Positions 26,400 through 37,215 of a stretch of 64,000 nucleotides of DNA are shown here, in pieces. How positions within the stretch are numbered: position 1 is the stretch's first letter; every line of letters starts with the position of its first letter. The stretch is taken from NCBI GenBank assembly GCA_022577435.1, contig JAKOON010000017.1:248001-312000 (forward strand), in the 5' to 3' direction. This DNA comes from Embiotoca jacksoni. Lineage: Eukaryota; Chordata; Actinopteri; Embiotocidae. The notes beneath the pieces were generated by a model. The model did not search any database and was not told the origin of the DNA. It was given only the letters and a program-made list of their open reading frames with translations. A program made the position numbers and the translations under genes.

Positions 26400-26868
26400 C
26401 ATGACATAACAGTGACCCTGAACCTTTTTCACCAAAATTTTAATCAGCTCATCCTTGAGTCCAAGTAAATATTGGTGCCACATTTGAAAAAGTTTCCTCA
26501 AGATGTTTCTAAGGCCATGGAGCTCGCAATAATGGGACGGATGAGAGGTCTCAGTGACCTTTGACCTTTGACAATCAAAATATAATTATTTAATCCTTGA
26601 GTCTCATGTGTGCCACAATTGAAGAAGATCCATCAAGGCATTCCTGAGATATCACATTCACGACGATGGGACAAACGAGAGGTCACTGAGACCTTTGACC
26701 ATCCACTGAATTAGTTCATCCTTTGGACCAAGTGAACAGTAGTGCCAAATTTGACAGAATTGCATCAAGGCGTTTTTGAAATATCGCATTTATGAGAATG
26801 GGTGGATGGACATAGAACTCTGAGACATAATGCCTCGGGCTATGGCTGTTGACGTAGCAGAGGCATAA
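26400..26868. repeat. Teleost interspersed repeat with three degenerate tandem units
   Basis: Three related units spaced 142 and 125 bases apart share ATCCTTGAGTCCAAGTGAA-type, GTGCCAAATTTGA-type, TCAAGGCGTTTTTGAAATATCGCA-type and GAATGGG-type segments. The block closes with TAATGCCTC ... GAGGCATAA, a short inverted repeat. I recognise it as a common ray-finned-fish repeat of uncertain class. It contains a perfect reverse DR1 (TGACCTTTGACCT, 26555-26567). Confidence 0.6.
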
Positions 26869-27529
26869 AAACATTCACAGTGATAATTGTTCCTTCATTT
26901 TGCTGTTAGTGGTTGTTCTTATATCCGCAGTATAGCAAAACTATCTTCCTGAGATAATCCAAAGTAAAGATAAAGTCAAACAGTTTTATTGTAGACCACT
27001 GGTCTCCAACCATGTAGCTCTTGGACACTGTAACATCCACATAGTTGGGCTACACCAAAGAATAAGCTTTTTTATGCGCTCAAAAGTTTTTTACAAGGCA
27101 ATATGTTCACATCCACTGTAGTAGCTTTTCAAAAGATAAAAAAAAGTGTGTAAATGCTGGACTCACATTTTAAGGTTTGTGAGGTAGAGGATTTTCACGA
27201 GAAACCCATGTTTGAAAACTGTTGAGGCCAATTCCATGAGTTTAACCTTGGAGTATAATTTAAACCCCAAAGTTATCTTTAACCACTACATCAAGTATAG
27301 GTACATAGATAATGCAATGGGGAGGTCAAACCTGCAAAGATTTTCTCTGCTGTTCACAAAAAACTATGGCTGCTTTGCATTAAAATGTTCCTTTTTCTAT
27401 TTGCTGCAATCACTTAGCACATATTTTAGCAGATTAATTGTATTAACATTCCTGCCTTAAGCCTCCAGTGATTTATCTTTTGGTGTTTTTCATGTTCGTT
27501 TTTGTTTTGAGGTAGATGTCTTCATACAG
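26869..27529. other. Gene-poor interval
   Basis: AT-rich DNA; no gene, RNA or named repeat recognised. Confidence 0.5.
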
Positions 27530-27829
27530 AGAATCAACAGTATGTATGCACAAGATGTCTCACACTTGCAGAAAATGCTGAGGGGCAGCCCCGGCCTCTG
27601 GCACTGGAAAACACAGCCACCTTGGCTCTGGTGTCTCACGCATCGCAATCCCCTCCAGCCCCCCAACCTCAGCCTCCCACCCGAGGAGTCTCCAGCAGTG
27701 CCATCTGAGCCCAATCTCTGCCTGCCAGCTGCACCCCCGCCAGGCAGGCTGCAGCACCATGGAGCTGAGGTCACCATGACACCTTCTCATGCACTGCTAA
27801 AGAAGGAATCTGCCAGGTACCAAAACTCT
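27530..27829 (+). other. Weak candidate internal exon in a GC-rich pocket
   Basis: A 300-base segment, much richer in GC than its surroundings, lies between an acceptor (CTTCATACAG, ending 27529) and a strong donor (ACTCT then GTAAGTG at 27830). It is open in one frame from edge to edge: exactly 100 codons, proline-rich, phase 0 at both ends. No domain is recognised and the polypyrimidine tract is mediocre. It could be an exon of an unknown or noncoding transcript, or chance. Confidence 0.2.
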
Positions 27830-28689
27830 GTAAGTGTTTTTAATAGCAGCTGTTTCAATGAAATGATTAGCCAAAGTCAATCTCCATAAATGCTGAAGTC
27901 CCTCTGGGAATGAGGGGATTATTAAATTGCTTCCAGAGATGTAGACTTTTACATCTACAGATTTCAGCACACAAGTCTTTTATATGAAAAATATCATGAC
28001 GCATGGTTTACATACAAAAGTTTGATCAAGAAAATTAAATCTTGTACTTAATGATCATTGTGTTTGCAAACTTCACTGAAAATACAAGTCAGAGGACACC
28101 ACCCGTAGCAAAAATCTAGAACTGATTAAACTTCCACAGTTTGGTTGCTCATTGGGCACAACAAAACATCTCACTGAGAAACAGACTACCAGATGGAAGG
28201 AAAAAAATCTTGAGCTACATTAACATGTTTTATTAATCAGGCACGATTACTGCTAAATAAGACAGATTGCTTTTCATAAACATATTGCCATTAATACAAA
28301 ATAAGTATAAATAAAGAAGAGCTGAAATAATTATCATTGCATGTGTACATATGCATTTAAATCTCATTACTGACTCCTCAGATGTTTTCTTTACTCAGAG
28401 TCCAATATGCTGGAGTCAGTTACAAGAAAAGTGTCACCAAAGCTTCTTATTGACTTACTGACTAAAAAGTTTAGCTTTTTAGTGGTAGATGTTAGAGAGG
28501 CAAAAGAGTGGCAACATTTAGGGGAAGCCTGGAAATAAAAACACTATCTGGCTTGATATGTCAGTCAAAAATAATCAGCTTGTGACAGTATGGGGTAAAC
28601 ACAAAAAAACTGTGGTGGTGCTGTGATGCTCAAAAGTCTACATGTGTGTAATTATGTGACAATCCAGCAGGATGCCAAATATATGCTCA
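27830..28689. other. Gene-poor interval
   Basis: AT-rich DNA; nothing recognised. Confidence 0.5.
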
Positions 28690-29490
28690 GTCAACAGTCA
28701 GGCTCTCTGCCCTGTCCCTGTCTGTCATTCCATCTGTTTTCCCCGATCACCCTTTTCCTCATGTTTCTTGTCTTCTCTCCTGTTTATTTTGGTCTGTGTC
28801 TGGAGGGTGTGGATCCTATACCCGCCTCCAGTCACCTCCCACTACCACACCTCAATCAGCTGGCACAGCTGGTTCTCATTCCAGTAATCACCACCTGACA
28901 GTATATGAACCCCGGTCCTGCACTCCACCAATCCGTCTGATCATCTCACCTGGTACCACGCTGCAGTTCAGTAAGTCTGTTTGCTTGTTCATCAGTTCTG
29001 GTTCTGACCCCCGTCTGTCTCCTGCCTGCTACAGTCCTACCAGTGTGCCTGCCGTCCACTGTCGATCCACGAAGATCTCCTGCACAAAGACACCATCCTG
29101 TGTCGGTTCACGGTAAACCACACAGTCGAACCTGCCCGTTGTCCTGCGTCAGACCACGGAGATCACCAGGTATCCTGCCCCCTGCTCAGCGTCAGTCCTC
29201 GGAGACCTCCTGTCAGCCGGCCTGTCGCCTGTCCCGGCCCTGCTGAGAACATGAGGACACCCTCACCTGCTTACACGGGTCTCGCTGACTCTCTCCCTTT
29301 CCGGACTAGCGCAAGTACCTGCCCCGACTCAGGGAGGATCCTGAGTCGGGAAAGAGGCAATTATTGGCTTCCAGCCATCCTGGACTATTTCTGCACTTTG
29401 TTTATTTTCCCCCTGCTCTATTGGAAAATAAAACTACCTGTTTTCAAGTCACCTGTTCTGTGTTTGCATTTGGGGCCATTCACCAATAAG
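28690..29490 (+). mobile_element. Decayed LTR-retrotransposon-like block
   Basis: A C/T-rich segment with CCTGACAGTATATGAACCCC near its middle and, at its right end, TGGAAAATAAAACTACCTG followed by CTGTTCTGTGTTTGCATTTGG. Many teleost Gypsy-type LTRs have a short promoter segment of the first kind and a polyadenylation signal leading into TGCRTTTGGG of the second kind. No internal gag/pol region follows, so this would be a solo LTR or fragment. Exact ends and family are not determined. Confidence 0.45.
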
Positions 29491-30439
29491 TCAACCGTCT
29501 CTGAACAAATCAAGGTTTAAAAAAAGTGTGCCAGTGGTGCAGCAGTAATTAAAGGGCTGTCAATCTGCTTTCTCAGGCCCTGTTTTGTTGTGATTGTTGT
29601 AAATCAATGACAATGATAGGGTTCTCTTGCAAGAGGGATTCTGGTTAGAAAAATAAAATTGAGTAATATTCCCAATAAAGAGAGATAGGAAAATGAGCTT
29701 CTGTTGCCCCAAAGGCTGCTTCAGAAAGACAAACAGTGATATAGTAGTAGGAGCTTCAGGAGCCTGAACCACCAAGAATAATCCTGAGTTAAGAAAAATA
29801 ATGAAAAGACAAACAGCTAATGGGTGATGTAAAATCATTGTATATAAACAATTAAGGTTACAAAAGGTTTAAATTTTCCCCCACAATGATGTCTGCTTTA
29901 GTAAGAACTACATATATTCATAGTACCTGGAGAAAAATCACAAAAGAAAAGAAGCGAACAATGTTCAAGGACGTGAGCTGATGAGAAGATGAATCTTGGA
30001 TGATACTTTGAATAGCGATGCCAACGACCCAGCTGCCAAAACAAGAAGAAATAATGGCTTCAAATAATGACATGTCAGAATTTTTATGAAGAAATGAGAT
30101 AGAAATAGCTCTGCTTGAATAATAAAAAAAAAAGACGTGTCTATTTTTACCCTGTCCTCTTCTCCTTTGTCTAATTTTAGTTAAGAATTACTCTTGCTGG
30201 GTGTCCGTGTGGCAGCCTCATCCATCTGAACAAGGGTGTTACAAATATTACAGGAACAACTTTGAGAGTAGTTTCTCTGCCACCCACCTTTAAACAGCTG
30301 CACTCACGCAAAAATGCACAGTTCTCAAAGATGCATCGTTTGTTCATTTAGAGGTCGATTTGAGTCGTTAGATTAGAGGGAAGCTTTAGATATTTTGGGA
30401 GTGTTTGGACCGCCATTCTAAAACACACCAGAGATAATG
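29491..30439. other. Gene-poor interval
   Basis: AT-rich DNA without a recognised gene or repeat family. Confidence 0.5.
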
Positions 30440-30675
30440 GTGTCATTGACTTAATGAGATGTTTCACCTTCGCTATACCGCCAGTAGATAGTGAGGCGCT
30501 AGCTCAGCGTACAGGACACAAGAGAACGCTTCTGCCATTTCACCATTATGGGCAAAGCATTTGGCTCTTAATTGGCCTTGTGCAATTAGAGCAAATCTTT
30601 TTGTTCGGTTGGCCGACCCCACAGGACTGCCCCGTGGGTCAAGAAATGAGTGAGGGTTTAAGGTTTAATTAGAAG
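30440..30675. promoter_or_regulatory. Candidate conserved noncoding element
   Basis: A segment of balanced composition with several homeodomain-type cores in about 130 bases (CTTAATTGG near 30567, GCAATTAGAG near 30581, TTTAATTAGAAG near 30663) and no coding frame of interest. This texture is typical of vertebrate developmental enhancers. It cannot be confirmed without cross-species alignment. Confidence 0.25.
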
Positions 30676-32179
30676 AAAAGTAAGTATATTGCAGTTTTCA
30701 ACTTGACCTACAGATATGCAGCCATTCAGCAAACCAATACAGTGTTTCACTCACACTGGCAGCAACTCACTTTTAATGACAAAGAATTAGCAGCTCAAAG
30801 AGTGGTGGGGCTCTTGGTATACAAATATGAAACTCAATGGAAAACTGATTGCAGTTTTTATTTTTATTTTGGTATATCGTTTTATTCATACTATTTGTGG
30901 TGTGAAATGATAAAGAGAAAAACTCAGCCATCGATATCTAAGTGTTTATTAATATATCTTTAAAAATGAATAGATACTGCATTAAACTCACAATTAATTC
31001 AATACATCTTACATTTTTAAATGTTCTTCTGTAGGACTATTTTAATTTTTAAAACTGCTATTTTAAGACAATTGCACAATCACTCTAACATTTCTTAACT
31101 ACCAATTTCAAACCTGAACAATATGATGCTTGGATATTAGCTTTAAATTCTATGTGATAGAAGGTCTTCATAAAAAATTATCTCTTTACAAAGGTTTTTA
31201 CTTGATTTTAACTCACAGTTTTGATTTTACAGCTTCATTTGCTTTTCGGGTGTATCTGATGTGCTTTCAATTCCAAAACCAGCTTTGATGAAGTCATCCA
31301 AAAGCTACAGAGTGAATGATTTACACAGTGGTTAGTGGAGAGCAAAAGGACAAGTAGATATTGGACTTATATTGGTCAGGTGGACATACATAACTGAATG
31401 TTTTTCTGTCCCTTGGTGAAGAAAACACAGTTACTGCAGCTAAATTTGTGTGCTCTTGGTTGTAATTTGTGTCATTTTAATCAAAACAGGGATCGAAACT
31501 GCATGATTGTGAAAAAAACCCAACTATCTGGTCCATTGCAACTGATTTCTTCTTGCATTATTCCAGTTTAACTATTTTACATAACCTAAATGGCCTTGAA
31601 AAAAAGGCTCACACTTTATTATATTTTATGACAACAATGATATGACCGCATGTATTTTGGGATCGTTACACATCTTGTAGTGAGTTTATAGTCCTGTGAA
31701 GGTTTCCAGCGACATATCTAGCATTACACACATCATGAGTATTTTTATTAAGAGGCTCGAAGATCATACAAGTTTCTGCCTGCAGTGTAATGAATCACCC
31801 TGACAACCACACTGATGTTAGCCTATTAAATACAGTATCAGATAAATATGAGAGATGGTCACTAGATATATACATAATTATACATGCACAGATTTTAATA
31901 TTTTCTTCTTTAAAAAAAAAAAAATTCAGCTGTGATTTAGGAGAGGCTCCTAAAGTGATTAACACGCTCTCTCTGTTTTCCCCTATTTAACCTGCCTCAC
32001 ATTCAAACTGAGAGCTGGTTATTTTTAGATAAGAGTATCACCATTCTGTCAATTTAGACTCAAACATTAAGAGACAGCCAGTGAAATCTTCCAAACAATC
32101 CAACAACAAACTTATCGTCAGCTGAACTGCCTACGATCGGACAGCCAGTGTAGCTGATTATATCCCAGAGATACAAACA
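30676..32179. other. Gene-poor interval
   Basis: AT-rich DNA with A tracts near 31910-31924. No gene seen. Confidence 0.5.
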
Positions 32180-32206
32180 CATATACACACACGCACACGC
32201 ACACGC

Positions 32207-32286
<80 letters not shown>
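32180..32286. repeat. CA/TG microsatellite
   Basis: CA tract of about 105 bases, with CACACG variants at the left end and one CC interruption at 32240-32241. Confidence 0.95.
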
Positions 32287-32287
<1 letters not shown>

Positions 32288-32844
32288 TCCTTTCCAACTG
32301 AGGACCTATATTCGTCACCAGCCATGAGTGGACTAATTTTAATGGTCCACTCTTGTTTAAAGAAATAAAAAAGATTGTTATGCCTCTTCACTGTGAAAGC
32401 CACAGCCAGAGGAAACAGTTATGAGTTTTTTTAGCATCTTGCCTTTTTCACATGTTTAAGTATCCAATATAGTTTAACCCTGTACTCTGGACAAGCAGCC
32501 TTTTATAGCCAGTTAATAGTATCAGTGTGAGTAAGCTATTGGTTGAAATTTATCAACAATTAAAGAGTCCAAACACAGTAATGCCTTACTGCACGAAGAA
32601 ATTTCAATTGTTTTTTTGCTAGATGTTTGCTTATTTTTCTTTCAAAATAAAAACACATGACAATAGAGGAGTCATGACTTCATTTTCAACTGTAAAATGA
32701 AACAGCAAAGAAAATACTGAATCCTATTTGTTTGCAGGAACAAGAGGTTGTTACACTACTCAAAATGTAGCAAAATAAAACTCAACTTCACAGAGTGAAT
32801 CACCTGTCACACCAACATGTTGCTGGTGATACTCTGACCTCTCT

Positions 32845-33247
32845 ATGTCACAGTTCAACAAGAGATGGGACGCAAACCTTCGACACAGAGGAAGGAGGGG
32901 GAATCAACCTGTAAGCTTTACTTCTGAACTGCACCTAAATCCGCCAAAACCTCAAAGAGCAGGGGAGAATCAGGAAAAGGCAATCCCCAAGGAAAAAGAA
33001 CAAGAAACGAATTCAGCTAGAAAGCGAATAACTTTCAATGATGAACACAGAACAAAAGGGAACGCAGAGTCCCAAGTCCAGGCAGAGCTCCAAGAAGACT
33101 AGATGTTGGCAACGAAACAGCAGTCCAGGAAAACTGAGGCAAAGATTTGAGCAAAAAAAAGTTGTGGCAAAACCATTTCATGAAGACTTAAGACAAAGGC
33201 TTATTATCCGGAAACTAGTGGTGACAGACTGGAAGAAGATACAGTAA
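32845..33247 (+). other. Purine-rich open region, possible unrecognised exon or pseudogene
   Basis: Two overlapping + strand frames cover this region: 32845-33102 (85 residues) and, shifted by one base, 33038-33247 (69 residues). Both are rich in Lys, Arg, Glu and Gln. An acceptor-like TGACCTCTCTATGTCACAG precedes the first frame and a GTAAGC donor lies inside it at 32912. KRITF in the first frame fits the PP1-binding RVxF pattern. The A-rich composition can generate such frames by chance, and no family was recognised. Confidence 0.2.
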
Positions 33248-35264
33248 TATATATGCTGCCTTAAAATAGGGTCATGTTTATAATTTTTATGAGTCGAGTC
33301 TAACGCTTCCGTCTTGTAGTATTCAGAGACTCAAAATATTCTATTTATCTATATCTATCTATTCTATTTAACTCAGGATTCGATGTGATATAATAAAATT
33401 ACACGCTTCGTCAGACCAACATTTCAACACAAGATGGGAATCTCATTGATCTTCAATTCATCACTTAATTGACTGATCAGGTAATCCAACTCTCGCCATC
33501 TATATGAACAACTCAGAGCAAATATAATCTTGGATATACTGGACAAAAGTAAGGAGCAGTATAGACCCCGATGACACGGCGGCCTGGGTCACAACACTCT
33601 CACTGAGAATGCACCAGTGGAGATGTGTCACCTCGGCCTGAAATCAATTGCAATCTCCTGCCATTCTTCTCCCAGGAACTGGCTGTTCCTCTGCTCTGCA
33701 GCCCCACTCGCCCGGGCAGCACCGAGGATGATACCTGACACCTTGTATACTCCCCTCTAGAGCCTTTAGTGGTTCTCTGCCTGCATATAATATAATTTAC
33801 TGTGAATATTCATCACATAATATGATATCAAGGTACAGAGGCTTAACAGAAAGTTTTGCTGACAACACAACTATATCTACCGGACACACTTATGACTCTT
33901 GACAACTGATTGGCGGTGTGTAGCTCACAGAGCCACTCAGTCATTGTGAAGCGACGCTGCAGGGAGAGATGACACAGCGGGTGGTTTGGGCCACCATGAT
34001 CAGACAGAATTACACTTTACACAATAACAGCAACCGCATGATTTGTTTCGACACACAAAATTGTCCTTCAAGGTCCCGATAAATCAAGTCCGATTGTCAG
34101 ATTGTCTGAGCTCTGTCTGAGGAAAAAGTTGTTTCATTTCAGGCGTCATCTTAAAACTGAGAGCAATATTACAATTCTGCCAACTTTCAAGGTAACAAAA
34201 CAACAAAACAACAAGCAGCATTAGTGTACTGTATTCGTTCTAGTGAGGGCCATCAAGGGCAATGCAGGACACCTCTTATTCAGTGAATTTATTGTATAAC
34301 TAAAGACATGTCAAAAAAGTGATGGTAAGTTTCTGGTCCTAGTTTCAGTACGTGGAAACATTTACTCAAATTGCAAAGAATCTGGCAAGCTAACAAATGT
34401 TTCATTGTTCACTGACTTTTGGTGCCAAATGTCAGCTCCTCAGGAAACTGTGAAGATGTCTGATAATAAGTGTCACCGCTGATGTAATGTGCTTTGAGAA
34501 CTTGTCCCCCTGAACTTGAAAACCTGAGAACAAACAGGAAAGAGCCTGAGCAGGAGTCTGTTGTTTTGGGTTTTTTAGATGCAGTTTCACGAGTTTGTTT
34601 AGTTCTCATACATTCAGTGAGTAACAATTAGATCAATAAGTATGATATTTATTGATTACTGGATATATTATGGTGTACAAGTATTTTGCTTCCTTTGACT
34701 TTGAAAAGAAAAACAGTGCGTTGTGTTTCTGATTTGATTAGAATTATAAATATAAGCAGTGGGCCTGTCCAAATGAGCATGTTCACTAAGTTTTCTGTTT
34801 TTGGTTTTATGAATGAAACTCCTGAGATTGTTGTTTCATGCAGTGGTGGAAAAACACCAGTTCCACATTTTAATCAACGAACTTTACCAACAAATAAAAA
34901 TATATATTTTACCACCATGTCTACAAACATTACTCTGGTAAACAAACACTTCACAGCATCAAGAACCTTTAAAAACGTCATTTCATTACTGACTAATAAT
35001 TTGTGTATCAATAACTTAGGATCAATAAATATGAGTTTCCAGTTTTGGTGGTGGAGGCAATTTTTTTTTCTACATTTATATTTTAATCTAGTTTGAATTT
35101 TACTCTATTTTATGACTTGCAGTTATTATGGCTTTCACATTTATTAAATATCATCTCTATTTTCTTGCATGCATTGGTCTCAAATACACGCAAAAAAAAA
35201 TAAAAAATTGAGGTGGTATGTAATGTTTTCATTGTTTTTCTCTGTGTTGTTTTTAGAGTCTACA
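33248..35264. other. Gene-poor interval
   Basis: No gene recognised. A more GC-rich patch at about 33565-33760 and another near 33905-34010 stand out from the AT-rich background and could be conserved noncoding DNA. CTATCTAT runs occur near 33345-33370. Confidence 0.45.
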
Positions 35265-35375
35265 CCTGTCTGTTATTATGGGCCTCTCAATCATCTGTGA
35301 AGAACTTGGACCCACACTAACCTGTATGAAAGGTGCTCTATAAATAATGCTTGATTGATTAATTACATTTATAGG
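35265..35375 (+). mobile_element. LINE 3' tail fragment
   Basis: The sequence TATGAAAGGTGCTCTATAAA at 35322-35341 followed by TGATTGATTAATTA is the familiar 3' end of L2/RTE-type fish LINEs and their dependent SINEs (AAAGGTGCTATATAAATAAA plus a short tandem tail). Only the tail remains. Confidence 0.5.
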
Positions 35376-36739
35376 GAAAAATGTGCAGTAATGTGTTGTT
35401 TTATGGGCTATACGTTTTATAAAGACAGTAACTATCATGTTGTAAAATTTGTGGGATTTTTATTGTCATTCTTCAGCTAAGTAGGAAGACAATAAATAGT
35501 ACACACCTCAGTGCAACAATAGGCACCATAAAGTCTGACATTTTAAGATCAACTGCCTTTCAGTATGGTTCCAAGAGTCACCTGTGTCAATAAACTACAC
35601 ATTAAATATTAAACTTTTACATCATTTCTCTCTTTGTCCACCTTTAAACACACACTCATGCTCACAGGCTCTTACCCTCTACTTGACTCGACCTTCTCAC
35701 TGACATTCAGTTGACCCCCGAGGAGTCATCTGTGTACACATGTCAGCAGTGTTGGCCCAGCAAGGGGCCTGTCTGCTGTGTTAGGGTGCTCCCTGAGTTC
35801 ACCTCACCATGGGCGACCGTGAGCATTAAGTAGCAATAAAAATTTAAATTAGGCCTTCCAATGAAGAGAAGACGAAGTACAAGGAAACAATATATGTTTC
35901 CAGAAAAGTAATAATGATAAACATAACGTGGATATGACAGTCTGAATCAAATGTGTGTCGTGAGGGCCAAAGCCTCAGTGAATGTTTCATTTATTCTTTG
36001 ATTTATATGTCTGTTGTTAAAATCTATTCTATAATTCTGTGCTCCATCCACACTGAGTACGAGTGATAAATATTTTCCACCTGAAGTTGCTGCAAACTCA
36101 AACATGCAACAGTAACTTACGGGCGCCTGGTAATAATGATTAGTTACATAAACAATTTCAATTTGGTCACAATTTCAATCAAAGTTTGTGAGAGAAAAAA
36201 AGGTTATTTTTAAATGCGTTGAATTAGATGTTCTTTTAACTGTATATCAGCAAAATATATAATTTAAACCTTCTTTAATCCTAAAATACCTGGAAAAGTG
36301 TTTGGGTTTATTCACTGACTGTCAAATGCAGACTAGGCTAGGTGAAGTCCAGTCACTTACAAAGTGACAGTTTAATGCTTATAGCTCCCATCAGTCAGGA
36401 ATCTGTCAGGATCCGGGCTTTTATGAAAAAGTGAAGAGACCTGGAGACCAGGCAGAGAGGGAAAACAGCTTTAAATTTCTCAATCAACATAACAAAGCCA
36501 TGATGTTTGGTTGAGTGGGTGGTACCTGTCAATTGTTGTCTGTGTTTTTTATCCAAACTGGAGGCTAGTGACGAATACAGTTTAACCCACAATCTGTGTG
36601 GATGTCTGTATAAATCCTGACTAAAGTTGTAATGTGTCTTTATTTGTTTCATTTCCATGTGTTTTATTTTTTTCTGTGATGTAAATCCATGGTAAAGGGT
36701 TAATTTAAACAAAAATAAATAAATCTGATGTGTACTGAA
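35376..36739. other. Gene-poor interval
   Basis: AT-rich DNA; no gene or clear repeat recognised. Confidence 0.5.
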
Positions 36740-37215
36740 GACACCGGTTTCAATGGCTTATTTTTTGAATGCATTCATTTTAATAACTCATATTTCTTTA
36801 AGAATCGTTTGTCCCCTCTTACTGTTCATCATTTACCAAGAAAATATAAATAAAAAGCTTTTGCGTCTATGAATGTTGTCATTTGGAATAATTTGCCTGA
36901 ATATATTCCCTCTCTGTCTTCATTTATCTTTTTTTTTTTCAAAACATTTTATTCATTCATCTTAATGGAAATTATGTTTCCTCAGGAATATTTTAACAAC
37001 TGTTTCAATATAGTTTGATCAGTTTTCCTATGATGTTGATCCTGACATTACCAGTGTCTTTCATTTTTGTTATTCATCTTGTTTTATTGTTTACCTTTTA
37101 TAGTGTTATGTGTCTTGTCTTGTTTTGTTTTCTGTTTGTTCTTGTGACTACATGATTCAGGACCCCCTTGAAACAAAGATAACAACTCATTTTGAGAGAG
37201 TTAAGTTTGTCTAAA
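36740..37215 (+). mobile_element. Decayed LINE 3' region
   Basis: On the + strand near 36875-36950 the translation reads WNNLPEYIPSLSSF, matching the conserved extreme C-terminus of LINE reverse-transcriptase proteins (WN.LP..IR...S...FK). It is followed by a T-rich 3' UTR, the phrase TCAGGACCCCCTTGAAACAA near 37158-37177 and a TAAATAAAATAAA tail at 37211, all typical of fish L2/Maui-type elements. Only a 5'-truncated copy is present. Confidence 0.55.
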
